From an uncultured Actinomycetes bacterium (GTDB taxonomy: Bacteria; Actinomycetota; Acidimicrobiia; Acidimicrobiales; Acidimicrobilacustridaceae): 6,955 nt of DNA. The translations under genes and the position numbers were made by a program. Location of the stretch: contig CAMFLJ010000201.1 of NCBI GenBank assembly GCA_945957335.1, positions 1-6,955 of the forward strand, given 5' to 3'. This document shows, piece by piece, positions 1-5,587 of the stretch; position 1 is the stretch's first letter, and each line of letters opens with the position of its first letter. The notes beneath the pieces are model-generated. The model worked only from the letters and a program-made list of their open reading frames with translations, was not told where the DNA came from and made no database searches.

Positions 1-2
1 CC

Positions 3-461
3 ACCGACCGGGGCCGGGCGACGGGCCTGCAGGAGAGCCTCTTCGACGTGAGCGACCCGACGAGCCCCACCCGCACGGCGCAGCTGGTGATCCCCGGTGC
101 GTCGTCGACGGCCGAGAGCGACCACCACGCCCTGCTGTGGTGGCCCGACACCGACCTGCTCGCCATCCCGGTGCAGTCGTTCGGCGCCAACGACGGCGTG
201 CCGTTCGACGGCGTCGTGGTCACCCGCGTCACCGACGGCGGGATCACCGAGCTGGGCACGATCACGCACCCCGCCGACCCCACGGCCTACGCCTACCCGA
301 GCTGCCCGTACGGGGTGTCCTGCAACCCGCAGCCCGTGACCTACCCGACCCCGATCGCCCGCACGCTCGTGGCCGGAGGCCGGCTCGTCACGGTGTCGAC
401 CGCCGGGGTGAAGGTGAGCGACCTCACCACCCTCGCCGACATCTCGTGGACGCCGCTCTAG
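3..461 (+). CDS. Secreted beta-propeller domain protein, C-terminal part (5'-truncated)
   Basis: The reading frame is open from the left edge (first whole codon at 3) to a TAG at 459-461, giving 152 visible residues. The GTG at 48 is inside the domain and is not the start. The text resembles the C-terminal blades of the actinobacterial secreted beta-propeller family (COG4880 / Beta_propel type): an ESLFDVSDPTSPTR strand near residues 11-24, the DHHALLWWP strand near 40-48, an LLAIPVQSF strand, and the closing TLVAGGRLVTVSTAGVKVSD (about 121-140), where a last blade commonly ends. Such proteins are exported, often as lipoproteins, and have no assigned reaction. The signal peptide would lie outside the window. 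A two-Cys segment, CPYGVSC (about residues 101-107), sits where many relatives have a plain loop and could form a disulfide outside the cell. Family call is firm; function is unknown. Confidence 0.82.
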   Translation, partial: TDRGRATGLQESLFDVSDPTSPTRTAQLVIPGASSTAESDHHALLWWPDTDLLAIPVQSFGANDGVPFDGVVVTRVTDGGITELGTITHPADPTAYAYPSCPYGVSCNPQPVTYPTPIARTLVAGGRLVTVSTAGVKVSDLTTLADISWTPL

Positions 462-594
462 CCCATCAACGAGTGGCCGGGACCGGCGGACCACTGACGG
501 CTGGGCGGGTGCGGCGGCGAGTGCACGTTCCGCATCCGAGCGACAGCCTCCTCACCCAGCTGTCACCCGACGGGACCCCGGCCTTGTCGCTCGT

Positions 595-617
595 CGGCGG
601 AACGGGAACCGTCGCCG
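595..617. terminator. Possible hairpin in the convergent spacer, terminator-like without a T-tract
   Basis: The 178-base spacer between the beta-propeller gene and the SDR gene (462-639) contains no convincing gene. At 595-617 it holds an imperfect inverted repeat: CGGCG (595-599), a two-base bulge, ACGG (602-605), a GAA loop, CCGT (609-612) and CGCCG (613-617). Nine pairs could form on either strand's RNA. The convergent position suits a bidirectional terminator, but no run of T follows on either side, so factor-dependent termination or chance are both possible. Confidence 0.28.
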
Positions 618-639
618 TGACCGCCCGGCCGTCCTGGTG

Positions 640-1383
640 TCAGAGGTCGCGGCCGAGGAGGCTGAACACTTGGCCGGTCGGCCCGTCGTCGGGCAAGCCG
701 GCCAGGAAGAGCGCCACCGGCACGACGTCGTCGGGCTGCTTGAACCACTCCATGCGGATGGCCGGCGGCAGGTTGGGGGCGTCGATGATCCCGACGCCGA
801 TGTCGGTGCGCACCGGGCCGGGGATGATCTCGTTGACGGCGATGCGCTGCGCCCGCCACTCGACGGCCAGGCACCGGACCAGCATCGACACCGCCGCCTT
901 CGACACCGAGTAGGCGGCGCCGCCGGGCATCGGCTGGCGGGAGGCGCCCGAGCCCATCACCACGAACTTGCCGCCCCGCTCGGCGAGGTGGCCCTCGGCG
1001 GCTCGGGCCAGCGCATGCACGCTGAGCAGGTTCACGTCGAGCACCGCGGCGAAGTCGGCCTCGGGCCCGACGGGCTGCTCGGGCGAGACGATGCCGGCGT
1101 TGGCCATCACCAGGTCGAGGCGCCCGAAGCGCTCGACGGTGCGGGACACCATCTCGGTGGCTGCGCCCGGCGCGGCCACGTCGAGGGCGACGGGCAGCGC
1201 CGCGCCACCGGCCGCCTCGATCTCGGCGCCCACCCCCTCGACCTGCTCGGCGGTGCGGGCCACGACCGCCACCGACGCGCCGGCGGCGGCGTAGCCGAGG
1301 GCGATGGCCCGACCGATGCCGCGCCCGCCCCCGGTGACCAGGGCGACCTTCCCGGACAGGTCGACCCCGCCGACGTCGGTCAT
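640..1383 (-). CDS. SDR-family NAD(P)-dependent oxidoreductase
   Basis: A 247-residue classical short-chain dehydrogenase/reductase, full length for the family. Visible motifs: the dinucleotide-binding TGGGRGIG (residues 17-24), an adenine-contacting Asp in ALDV (D68), NAG (95-97), the structural Asn in DVNLLS (N118), catalytic Ser145, Tyr158 and Lys162 in YSVSK, and PGPVRTD (188-194). An Arg after the second strand (R43) in place of an acidic residue hints at NADP(H), which is inference. The ATG at 1383-1381 overlaps the TGA of the upstream amidohydrolase (ATGA), and no clear Shine-Dalgarno sequence precedes it, so translation is probably coupled. Family members reduce or oxidise a keto/hydroxy group. 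The substrate cannot be read from sequence, but coupling to an amidohydrolase suggests the same degradative or modifying pathway. Confidence 0.93.
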   Translation of the reverse strand: MTDVGGVDLSGKVALVTGGGRGIGRAIALGYAAAGASVAVVARTAEQVEGVGAEIEAAGGAALPVALDVAAPGAATEMVSRTVERFGRLDLVMANAGIVSPEQPVGPEADFAAVLDVNLLSVHALARAAEGHLAERGGKFVVMGSGASRQPMPGGAAYSVSKAAVSMLVRCLAVEWRAQRIAVNEIIPGPVRTDIGVGIIDAPNLPPAIRMEWFKQPDDVVPVALFLAGLPDDGPTGQVFSLLGRDL

Positions 1384-2582
1384 GCGATCGGGGTCATCCG
1401 AGGGCTGAACGCCGGGCTCGTGACGCCCTCGGGGATCACGTCGAGGCCGGCGGCCACCTCAGCCACCAGCGGTCCGACCTCGGCTGCGATCGGCGCCAGC
1501 GCGTCGAGATCGAAGCCGTAGACCTCGGCGGCGTTGCCCGAGAGCATCGCCTCGACCTCGGCCCGCTCGACACCGGCGAAGGTGAGGGCGATGGCCTCCT
1601 TCGAGAAGGGTGGCGTGCCCTCGAGGTGGGGGTAGTCGCTGCCCCACATGATCTTGCCGACGCCGATGGCGTCACGGCGCACGCAGTCATCGCGGTGCAG
1701 GAACGAGGCGCCGATCGCGCAGTTGGTCTGCCAGTAGTCGCTCGGCATGCGCTCGAGCAGGAAGGGCTCGACGAAGGCCAGCTCGCCCACGTTCCCCGCC
1801 GCGATCTGGGCGTAGAACATGTCCATCGTGTCGAGCGCGTCGCGCACCCACCCGAGGCCCTGCTCGGCCAGCACGAGGCGCAGGCCGGGGAAGCGGTCGA
1901 AGACGCCCGACAGGATGAACGACCACAGCGGCCGGTGCGAGTACCACGCCACCTCCATCAGCCACATCGACAACGACGACGGGTAGAGCCCGTAGTCGGG
2001 CGAGGCGCCGCCGCCGTGGGCGTTGACGACGAGGCCCCGCTCCTCGCACGCCCGCAACACCGGGTCGTAGTCGGGGGCGTGCAGCGGCGGGATCGTGGAT
2101 CCGGGTGGGATGCCCGGGAGCAGCACGCCACCGCGCAGGCCGTGGTCGGCGATCCAGTGCACGTCGGCGACGGCCTCGTCGACGTCGTTGAGCAGGAGCT
2201 GGCCGATGCCCGCCCGGCGCACGGGCTGCTCGGCGCACCACTCGGCCATCCACCGGTTGTGGGCGCGCAGGCCCGCGAGGCGGTGGGCGAAGTCGTCGGC
2301 GGTCGGCGAGGTGGCCACCAGGTTCCCGCTGGGGAAGAACGGCGGCACCGTGTTGGGGTAGACGACCTCGGCCACCACGCCGTCGGCCTCGAGGTCGGCC
2401 GTGCGGCGGGCGCTGTCCCAGTTGCGGTCGGCGTCGGGCCGCTCGAGGTCACCGAACGGGTTCACGTACGCCGCGGCCCACCGGTCGAAGTCGTCGTGGA
2501 ACGCCGACTCGAGGTACGGCTTGTAGTCGAGCAGGTCGGCACCCGCGTGGCAGTCCGACGAGATGACGATGTAGCGGTCCAT
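1380..2582 (-). CDS. Amidohydrolase-2 family metal-dependent hydrolase or decarboxylase
   Basis: A 400-residue TIM-barrel protein of the amidohydrolase-2 (PF04909) type, the group that includes ACMSD-like and resorcylate-type decarboxylases and many uncharacterised actinobacterial hydrolases. Candidate metal or catalytic residues: D10 and H12 in SSDCHAG (a D-x-H variant of the first motif, not H-x-H), H189 in VVNAHGGG, E240 in LVLAEQGLGW, and D316 in MWGSDYPHLEG. The frame stays open upstream to 3062, but that extension lies antisense to the VOC gene. The chosen ATG at 2582-2580 has the Shine-Dalgarno GGAAGGGGG (2597-2589) six bases before it, and the conserved N-terminal strand begins there. 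It is first gene of a two-gene operon with the SDR, overlapping by four bases. Intracellular, as no signal peptide is seen. The substrate is unknown; C-C decarboxylation and C-O/C-N hydrolysis are both possible. Confidence 0.88.
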   Translation of the reverse strand: MDRYIVISSDCHAGADLLDYKPYLESAFHDDFDRWAAAYVNPFGDLERPDADRNWDSARRTADLEADGVVAEVVYPNTVPPFFPSGNLVATSPTADDFAHRLAGLRAHNRWMAEWCAEQPVRRAGIGQLLLNDVDEAVADVHWIADHGLRGGVLLPGIPPGSTIPPLHAPDYDPVLRACEERGLVVNAHGGGASPDYGLYPSSLSMWLMEVAWYSHRPLWSFILSGVFDRFPGLRLVLAEQGLGWVRDALDTMDMFYAQIAAGNVGELAFVEPFLLERMPSDYWQTNCAIGASFLHRDDCVRRDAIGVGKIMWGSDYPHLEGTPPFSKEAIALTFAGVERAEVEAMLSGNAAEVYGFDLDALAPIAAEVGPLVAEVAAGLDVIPEGVTSPAFSPRMTPIA

Positions 2583-2588
2583 CCCCGT

Positions 2589-2597
2589 CCCCCTTCC
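2589..2597 (-). promoter_or_regulatory. Ribosome binding site deciding the amidohydrolase start
   Basis: On the minus strand GGAAGGGGG lies six bases before the ATG at 2582-2580. It fixes the start at 2582 and rules out the 160-residue upstream extension of the open frame. The 5' edge of this purine tract directly abuts the inverted repeat at 2599-2622. Confidence 0.65.
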
Positions 2598-2598
2598 C

Positions 2599-2622
2599 CC
2601 GGCCGCCCGGGGTGGCGGCCGG
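2599..2622. promoter_or_regulatory. Perfect 9-bp inverted repeat in the divergent promoter region
   Basis: CCGGCCGCC (2599-2607) and GGCGGCCGG (2614-2622) are perfect inverted repeats around a six-base centre. In the amidohydrolase mRNA this would be an all-GC hairpin directly upstream of the Shine-Dalgarno tract. In DNA it could be an operator between the divergent amidohydrolase and VOC genes. A TACCGT (-10-like) lies just upstream on the minus strand at 2633-2628 with no matching -35. Whether the repeat acts as RNA or DNA, or is a by-product of high GC, cannot be decided here. Confidence 0.4.
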
Positions 2623-2681
2623 AGCCGACGGTACCCGCCCGGGTGGCTGCGCCGCGTCGCTACCCTCCGGGCACGACCGTC

Positions 2682-2688
2682 GAGGAGG
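2682..2688 (+). promoter_or_regulatory. Ribosome binding site of the VOC gene
   Basis: GAGGAGG ends eleven bases before the ATG at 2700. A TACCCT (2661-2666) could be a -10 hexamer placing the transcript start a few bases before this site; no -35 match is seen. The site supports the start at 2700 over upstream in-frame codons. Confidence 0.6.
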
Positions 2689-2699
2689 CCACCGAGCCG

Positions 2700-3143
2700 A
2701 TGATCCAGAACGCCGACCACGTCACCTTCGCCGTGCGCGACCCGGAGGCCGCCATCGCCTTCTTCGCCCACCTCGGCTTCGAGAACAGCCACGACACGGT
2801 GATCGACGGTGGTGAGCCGGCGGCGTTCATGGGCGACCCGTCGATGAGGGCCCGCCACGTCACCCTGGAGCTCGTCGGCTCGTCGCCGAGCTTCCAGATC
2901 CAGTTGCTGCACTTCGACCCGCCACCCACCGAGGTGCCCGCCGACCAGACCCGCTCGGCGCACGAGGGCTTCAACCACCTCGCGCTCCGGGTCGACGACC
3001 TGGCCGCCACCGCGGCCGCGCTCGTCGCCGCCGGCATCGAGCCGCTGAACGAGCCGATGCACTTCATCGGCCGCAACCTGCAGTTCTTCCGCGGCCCCGA
3101 GGGCCTCACCATCGAGCTGGCCGAGCGCCTCGACGGCACCTGA
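2700..3143 (+). CDS. VOC-superfamily protein (glyoxalase/bleomycin-resistance/dioxygenase fold)
   Basis: A 147-residue protein with the two beta-alpha-beta-beta-beta modules of the vicinal oxygen chelate fold. Module one runs from about 5 to 71 (DHVTFAVRDPEAAIAFFAHL and the strand FQIQLLHF), module two from about 91 to 141 (FNHLALRVDDL to GLTIELAE). By position the metal ligands would be H7, Q68, H93 and E139. Glutamine at the second site in place of the common Glu is seen in some family members. The start at 2700 has a good Shine-Dalgarno sequence. It is transcribed divergently from the amidohydrolase-SDR pair, so it may belong to the same response, and it converges on the next minus-strand gene with a nine-base gap. 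VOC members include glyoxalase I, extradiol dioxygenases, epimerases and drug-binding proteins; length and ligands do not identify the reaction. Confidence 0.88.
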   Translation: MIQNADHVTFAVRDPEAAIAFFAHLGFENSHDTVIDGGEPAAFMGDPSMRARHVTLELVGSSPSFQIQLLHFDPPPTEVPADQTRSAHEGFNHLALRVDDLAATAAALVAAGIEPLNEPMHFIGRNLQFFRGPEGLTIELAERLDGT

Positions 3144-3152
3144 CCGGAGCCG

Positions 3153-3863
3153 TCAGGCGGGGCGATGGCCCTCGGCACCCCAGCGGCCGGCGGGGCGCAG
3201 GGCCGCCCGGATGCCGCCCGAGTGGCACCGCATCAGCCGCCCCTGCTCGTGCACCGCGGGCATCACCGCGCCGGACAGGGCGACGGCCTCCATCACGTCC
3301 ATGCCCTCGACGTCGTAGATGGTGAGGTAGTTCGGGCCGAACCGCGCCGGCTCGACCCGCACCCAGCGGCTGGCGTCGGTGAACCCGCCCGAGCCGAGCA
3401 TGTCGGGGATGTGCACCTCCGAGAGCCACTCGTTCCACTCGGCGTCGAGGCGACGGTCGTTGGGGCCGACGTAGGCCATCACCTGCCCGGTGACCTCGGC
3501 GCGGGGCTCGACGCGGCCCGGCCAGCCGCCGGCCGCCTGCAGCACGTCGACCGCGGTGATGGTGTGGATCGGGTGCAGCCGCCCCGCGTCACGGGCCGCG
3601 ACGAGGTACGACGCCAGCGCCGCTCCTCCGGCGGGGTCGTCGAGCTCGTGGATCGTGACGTGGGTGAAGCCGACGGGCGGCGACGCACCCGGCGGCCTGT
3701 CGGCCACCTCCCACCGGGTGACCGCCCACGCCCCCGACGCCGCTGCGCTGGCGGGCAGGTGCTCGTCGTCGACCCACGCGCTCCACTCGACCTCGTGGTG
3801 GAGGTCGCTCGGACGGGTCAGCTCGAGCGCGATGGCGCGGGTGCGCCCCGGCTGGCGCGCCAC
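3153..3863 (-). CDS. Internally duplicated dimeric alpha+beta barrel protein downstream of leuA
   Basis: A 236-residue protein built of two copies of one domain. Residues 26-37 (EWSAWVDDEHLP) align with 142-153 (EWNEWLSEVHIP) at an offset of 116, W51 with W167, the strand GFTHVTIHEL (65-74) with GPNYLTIYDV (176-185), and GRL-x3-H (94-100) with GRL-x3-H (208-214). The W-x2-W-x4-H-x-P pattern and strand order recall EthD/ABM-like ferredoxin-fold domains, which normally dimerise; a tandem copy would make an internal dimer. The start is GTG at 3863-3861, one base after the leuA TGA (TGA-G-GTG), so it is probably translated by ribosomes finishing leuA. No signal peptide or membrane segment is visible. 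The histidines retained in both halves (H35/H151, H100/H214) are candidate functional residues. No reaction can be assigned, and a link with leucine synthesis rests on position alone. Confidence 0.82.
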   Translation of the reverse strand: MARQPGRTRAIALELTRPSDLHHEVEWSAWVDDEHLPASAAASGAWAVTRWEVADRPPGASPPVGFTHVTIHELDDPAGGAALASYLVAARDAGRLHPIHTITAVDVLQAAGGWPGRVEPRAEVTGQVMAYVGPNDRRLDAEWNEWLSEVHIPDMLGSGGFTDASRWVRVEPARFGPNYLTIYDVEGMDVMEAVALSGAVMPAVHEQGRLMRCHSGGIRAALRPAGRWGAEGHRPA

Positions 3864-3864
3864 C

Positions 3865-5439
3865 TCAGCGCTGGCTGAGCGAGCCGGGACGGTCGACCGA
3901 GCGAGGGTCCTCGCCCGAGTCGCGGATGCGCACGATGCGGTTCATGGCGTTGAGGAATGCCCGGGCCGACGCCTCGACGACGTCGGTGGACAGGCCACGG
4001 CCGGGCATGCCCAGCCCGTCGACCTCGAACCGCAGGGCCACGTCGGCCAGGGCGTCGACTCCGCCGGTGACCGAGGTGACCGTGTAGTCGGTGAGCGTGC
4101 CGGTGATGCCGGTGGCCTGCTTGATGGCCTTGCACGCAGCATCGACCATGCCGTCGCCCTCGGCGGTGGCGGTGAGCTGCTCACCGTCGTGGTCGAGCAC
4201 GACCGTGGCGGTGGGGGTGGTGTTGGAACCACCCTGGCAGTCGACCGACACCAGCTGGAAGCGGTAGCGCACGGTGTCGCCCATCTCCTCGGCCACCAGG
4301 GCCTCGAGGTCGGCGTCGCTCAGCTCGACCTTGCGGTCGGCCAGCTCCTTGAAGCGGGCGAACACCTGGTTCAGGGCGTCGCCGTGCAGGTCGTAGCCCA
4401 TCTTCTTCAGGGTGTCGGCGAAGGCGTGGCGGCCCGAGTGCTTGCCCAGCACGATCTTCGACTCGCCCTGGCCCACCGAGGCCGGGTCCATGATCTCGTA
4501 GGTGGTGCGCTCGTTGAGCACGCCGTGCTGGTGGATGCCTGACTCGTGGGCGAAGGCGTTGCGGCCGACGACGGCCTTGTTGTACTGGACCGGGTAGCCC
4601 GTGAGCCGGCTCACCAGGCGGCTGGTGCGGGCCAGCTCCTCGGAGCGGATGCCGCAGTCGATGCCGCCGTAGTAGTCGGACCGGGTGCGCACGGCCATGA
4701 CGACCTCCTCGAGCGCGGCGTTGCCGGCGCGCTCGCCCAGGCCGTTGATGGCGCACTCGACCTGGCGGGCGCCGCTGTGCACGGCGGCCAGCGAGTTGGC
4801 CACCGCCAGGCCCAGGTCGTTGTGGCAGTGGGTCGAGATGACGTAGTCGCCCTTCACCTTGGAGCGCACGTCGTGGAGGCGCTTGGCGTACTCCTCGGGG
4901 ATGCCGAAGCCCACGGTGTCGGGGATGTTCAGCGTCGTGGCCCCGTTGTCGACGGCGATCTGCAGGACCTCGCACATGAAGTCGAAGTCGGAGCGGGAGG
5001 CGTCCTCGGGCGAGAACTCGACGTCCTCGGTGTACCCCCGGGCCCGGGCGACGCCGGCGGCGGCCTCGGCCTTCACCTGGTCGGGGGTCATGCGCAGCTT
5101 GTGCGTCATGTGGGTCTCGCTGGTGGCGATGAACACGTGGATCCGGCGCCGGGCGGCAGGCTCGATGGCCTCCCAGCAGCGGTCGACGTCGCCGGCGGCG
5201 GTGCGCGACAGCCCGCAGATGATCGGGCCGCTCACGCCCTTGGCGATGGCCTGCACGGCCTCGAAGTCGCCCTGGCTGGCGATGGGGAAGCCGGCCTCGA
5301 TGACGTCGACGCCGAGGCGGGCCAGCTGCTCGGCGATCTCCAGCTTCTCGCCCTGGTCGAGCGAGATGCCGGGCGACTGCTCGCCGTCGCGCAGCGTGGT
5401 GTCGAAGATGATCAGGCGGTCGGCGTCGGTGGAGGTCAT
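3865..5439 (-). CDS. leuA: 2-isopropylmalate synthase, first committed enzyme of leucine synthesis
   Basis: A 524-residue LeuA, full length. It condenses acetyl-CoA with 2-oxoisovalerate to 2-isopropylmalate in the cytoplasm. The catalytic TIM barrel shows the first HMG-CoA-lyase-like signature FDTTLRDGEQSPG (12-24, with R17 and D18), the EAGFP strand (48-52), NIPDTVGFG (171-179), the metal-binding HCHND (H204, H206) and GLGERAGN (233-240, N240). The linker subdomain contains YNKAVVGRNAFAHESGIHQHG (within 286-306). The C-terminal LeuA regulatory domain, which binds leucine for feedback inhibition, spans roughly 390-505. The ATG at 5439 has Shine-Dalgarno GAAAGG (5451-5446) at a six-base spacing. 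Related citramalate and homocitrate synthases share the barrel; the leucine-codon leader upstream argues for LeuA. It has its own promoter and attenuator-like leader, and the duplicated alpha+beta barrel gene follows one base after the stop. Confidence 0.97.
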   Translation of the reverse strand: MTSTDADRLIIFDTTLRDGEQSPGISLDQGEKLEIAEQLARLGVDVIEAGFPIASQGDFEAVQAIAKGVSGPIICGLSRTAAGDVDRCWEAIEPAARRRIHVFIATSETHMTHKLRMTPDQVKAEAAAGVARARGYTEDVEFSPEDASRSDFDFMCEVLQIAVDNGATTLNIPDTVGFGIPEEYAKRLHDVRSKVKGDYVISTHCHNDLGLAVANSLAAVHSGARQVECAINGLGERAGNAALEEVVMAVRTRSDYYGGIDCGIRSEELARTSRLVSRLTGYPVQYNKAVVGRNAFAHESGIHQHGVLNERTTYEIMDPASVGQGESKIVLGKHSGRHAFADTLKKMGYDLHGDALNQVFARFKELADRKVELSDADLEALVAEEMGDTVRYRFQLVSVDCQGGSNTTPTATVVLDHDGEQLTATAEGDGMVDAACKAIKQATGITGTLTDYTVTSVTGGVDALADVALRFEVDGLGMPGRGLSTDVVEASARAFLNAMNRIVRIRDSGEDPRSVDRPGSLSQR

Positions 5440-5445
5440 CGGGGG

Positions 5446-5451
5446 CCTTTC
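5446..5451 (-). promoter_or_regulatory. leuA ribosome binding site
   Basis: GAAAGG on the minus strand, six bases before the leuA ATG (5439-5437). It is an ordinary site, but it fixes the start and so the 3' limit of the untranslated leader. It lies well downstream of the pseudoknot/terminator segment, which fits control by transcription termination better than direct occlusion of this site. Confidence 0.65.
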
Positions 5452-5498
5452 GGGCGGAGTCGAGCGGCGTCAGCAGGAGGACGGTGGGGCGGGTGCGT

Positions 5499-5512
5499 GG
5501 TGCCGGGGCACC
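5499..5512 (-). promoter_or_regulatory. Small hairpin in the leuA leader overlapping the pseudoknot 3' end
   Basis: GGTGC (5512-5508) and GCACC (5503-5499) can pair around a CCCG loop. The first two bases are also the last two of the pseudoknot's second stem, so the full forms of the two structures compete slightly. It is a short, GC-rich stem; its role, if any, is unclear. Confidence 0.3.
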
Positions 5513-5560
5513 GGGCCGGAAAAACGGAACGACCTCCCGGCCCGGGGGCACGAGAGGTCG
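5511..5560 (-). ncRNA. leuA leader H-type pseudoknot (LEU-element-like)
   Basis: Four segments in the order a-b-a'-b': a = CGACCTC (5560-5554), b = CCGGGCCGG (5545-5537), a' = GAGGTCG (5536-5530), b' = CCGGCCCGG (5519-5511). a pairs perfectly with a' (7 bp) and b with b' (9 bp, all GC). The connecting loops are 8, 0 and 10 bases, the last being T-rich. The zero-length middle loop lets the stems stack coaxially, and the loop lengths can span the grooves, as in a classical H-type pseudoknot. From memory, comparative work on Actinobacteria described a conserved pseudoknot upstream of leuA named the LEU element; this fits in position and type. It competes with the terminator-like hairpin that uses the same a/a' pairing. 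Confidence 0.6.
5520..5560 (-). terminator. Intrinsic-terminator-like attenuator hairpin before leuA
   Basis: On the minus strand CGACCTCTCG (5560-5551) pairs with CGGGAGGTCG plus the preceding C (5539-5530) through ten pairs including one U-G. Three further GC pairs can form at the apex above a bulged T. The tract TTCCGTTTTT (5529-5520) follows, seven T in ten bases, unusual in this GC-rich context. It lies between the Leu leader peptide and leuA, so it could end transcription before leuA when leucyl-tRNA is plentiful. The stem shares bases with the pseudoknot, so the two are best read as alternative states of one switch. Confidence 0.55.
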
Positions 5561-5586
5561 ACGAGCACCGGTATGGAGGCACTCGC
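5561..5586 (-). promoter_or_regulatory. Hairpin directly after the leader-peptide stop codon
   Basis: GCGAGTGCC (5586-5578) can pair with GGTGCTCGT (5569-5561) across an eight-base loop: nine pairs, three of them G-U. The left arm begins two bases after the leader TAG, so a ribosome stalled on the Leu codons (5602-5594) would probably cover part of it, whereas release at the stop would leave it free. The right arm ends exactly where the terminator/pseudoknot segment starts. This placement suits a sensor stem, but no clean antiterminator partner was found. Confidence 0.4.
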
Positions 5587-5587
5587 C

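Noticed and set aside
1626..2699. Upstream part of the plus-strand open frame containing the VOC gene
   Set aside because: It is antisense to the amidohydrolase and has shadow composition; the VOC fold and ribosome binding site begin at 2700.
2583..3062. 160-residue N-terminal extension of the amidohydrolase reading frame on the minus strand
   Set aside because: It lies antisense to the VOC gene, is compositionally a GC-rich shadow, and the conserved domain starts at 2582 with a good ribosome binding site.
5471..5551. Second possible Leu leader: GTG at 5551-5549 with CTC CTG CTG at 5479-5471 on the minus strand
   Set aside because: The start lies inside the terminator stem, there is no ribosome binding site, and the frame runs out of phase into leuA with no stop, unlike the compact MRSAACSPELLLR ORF.
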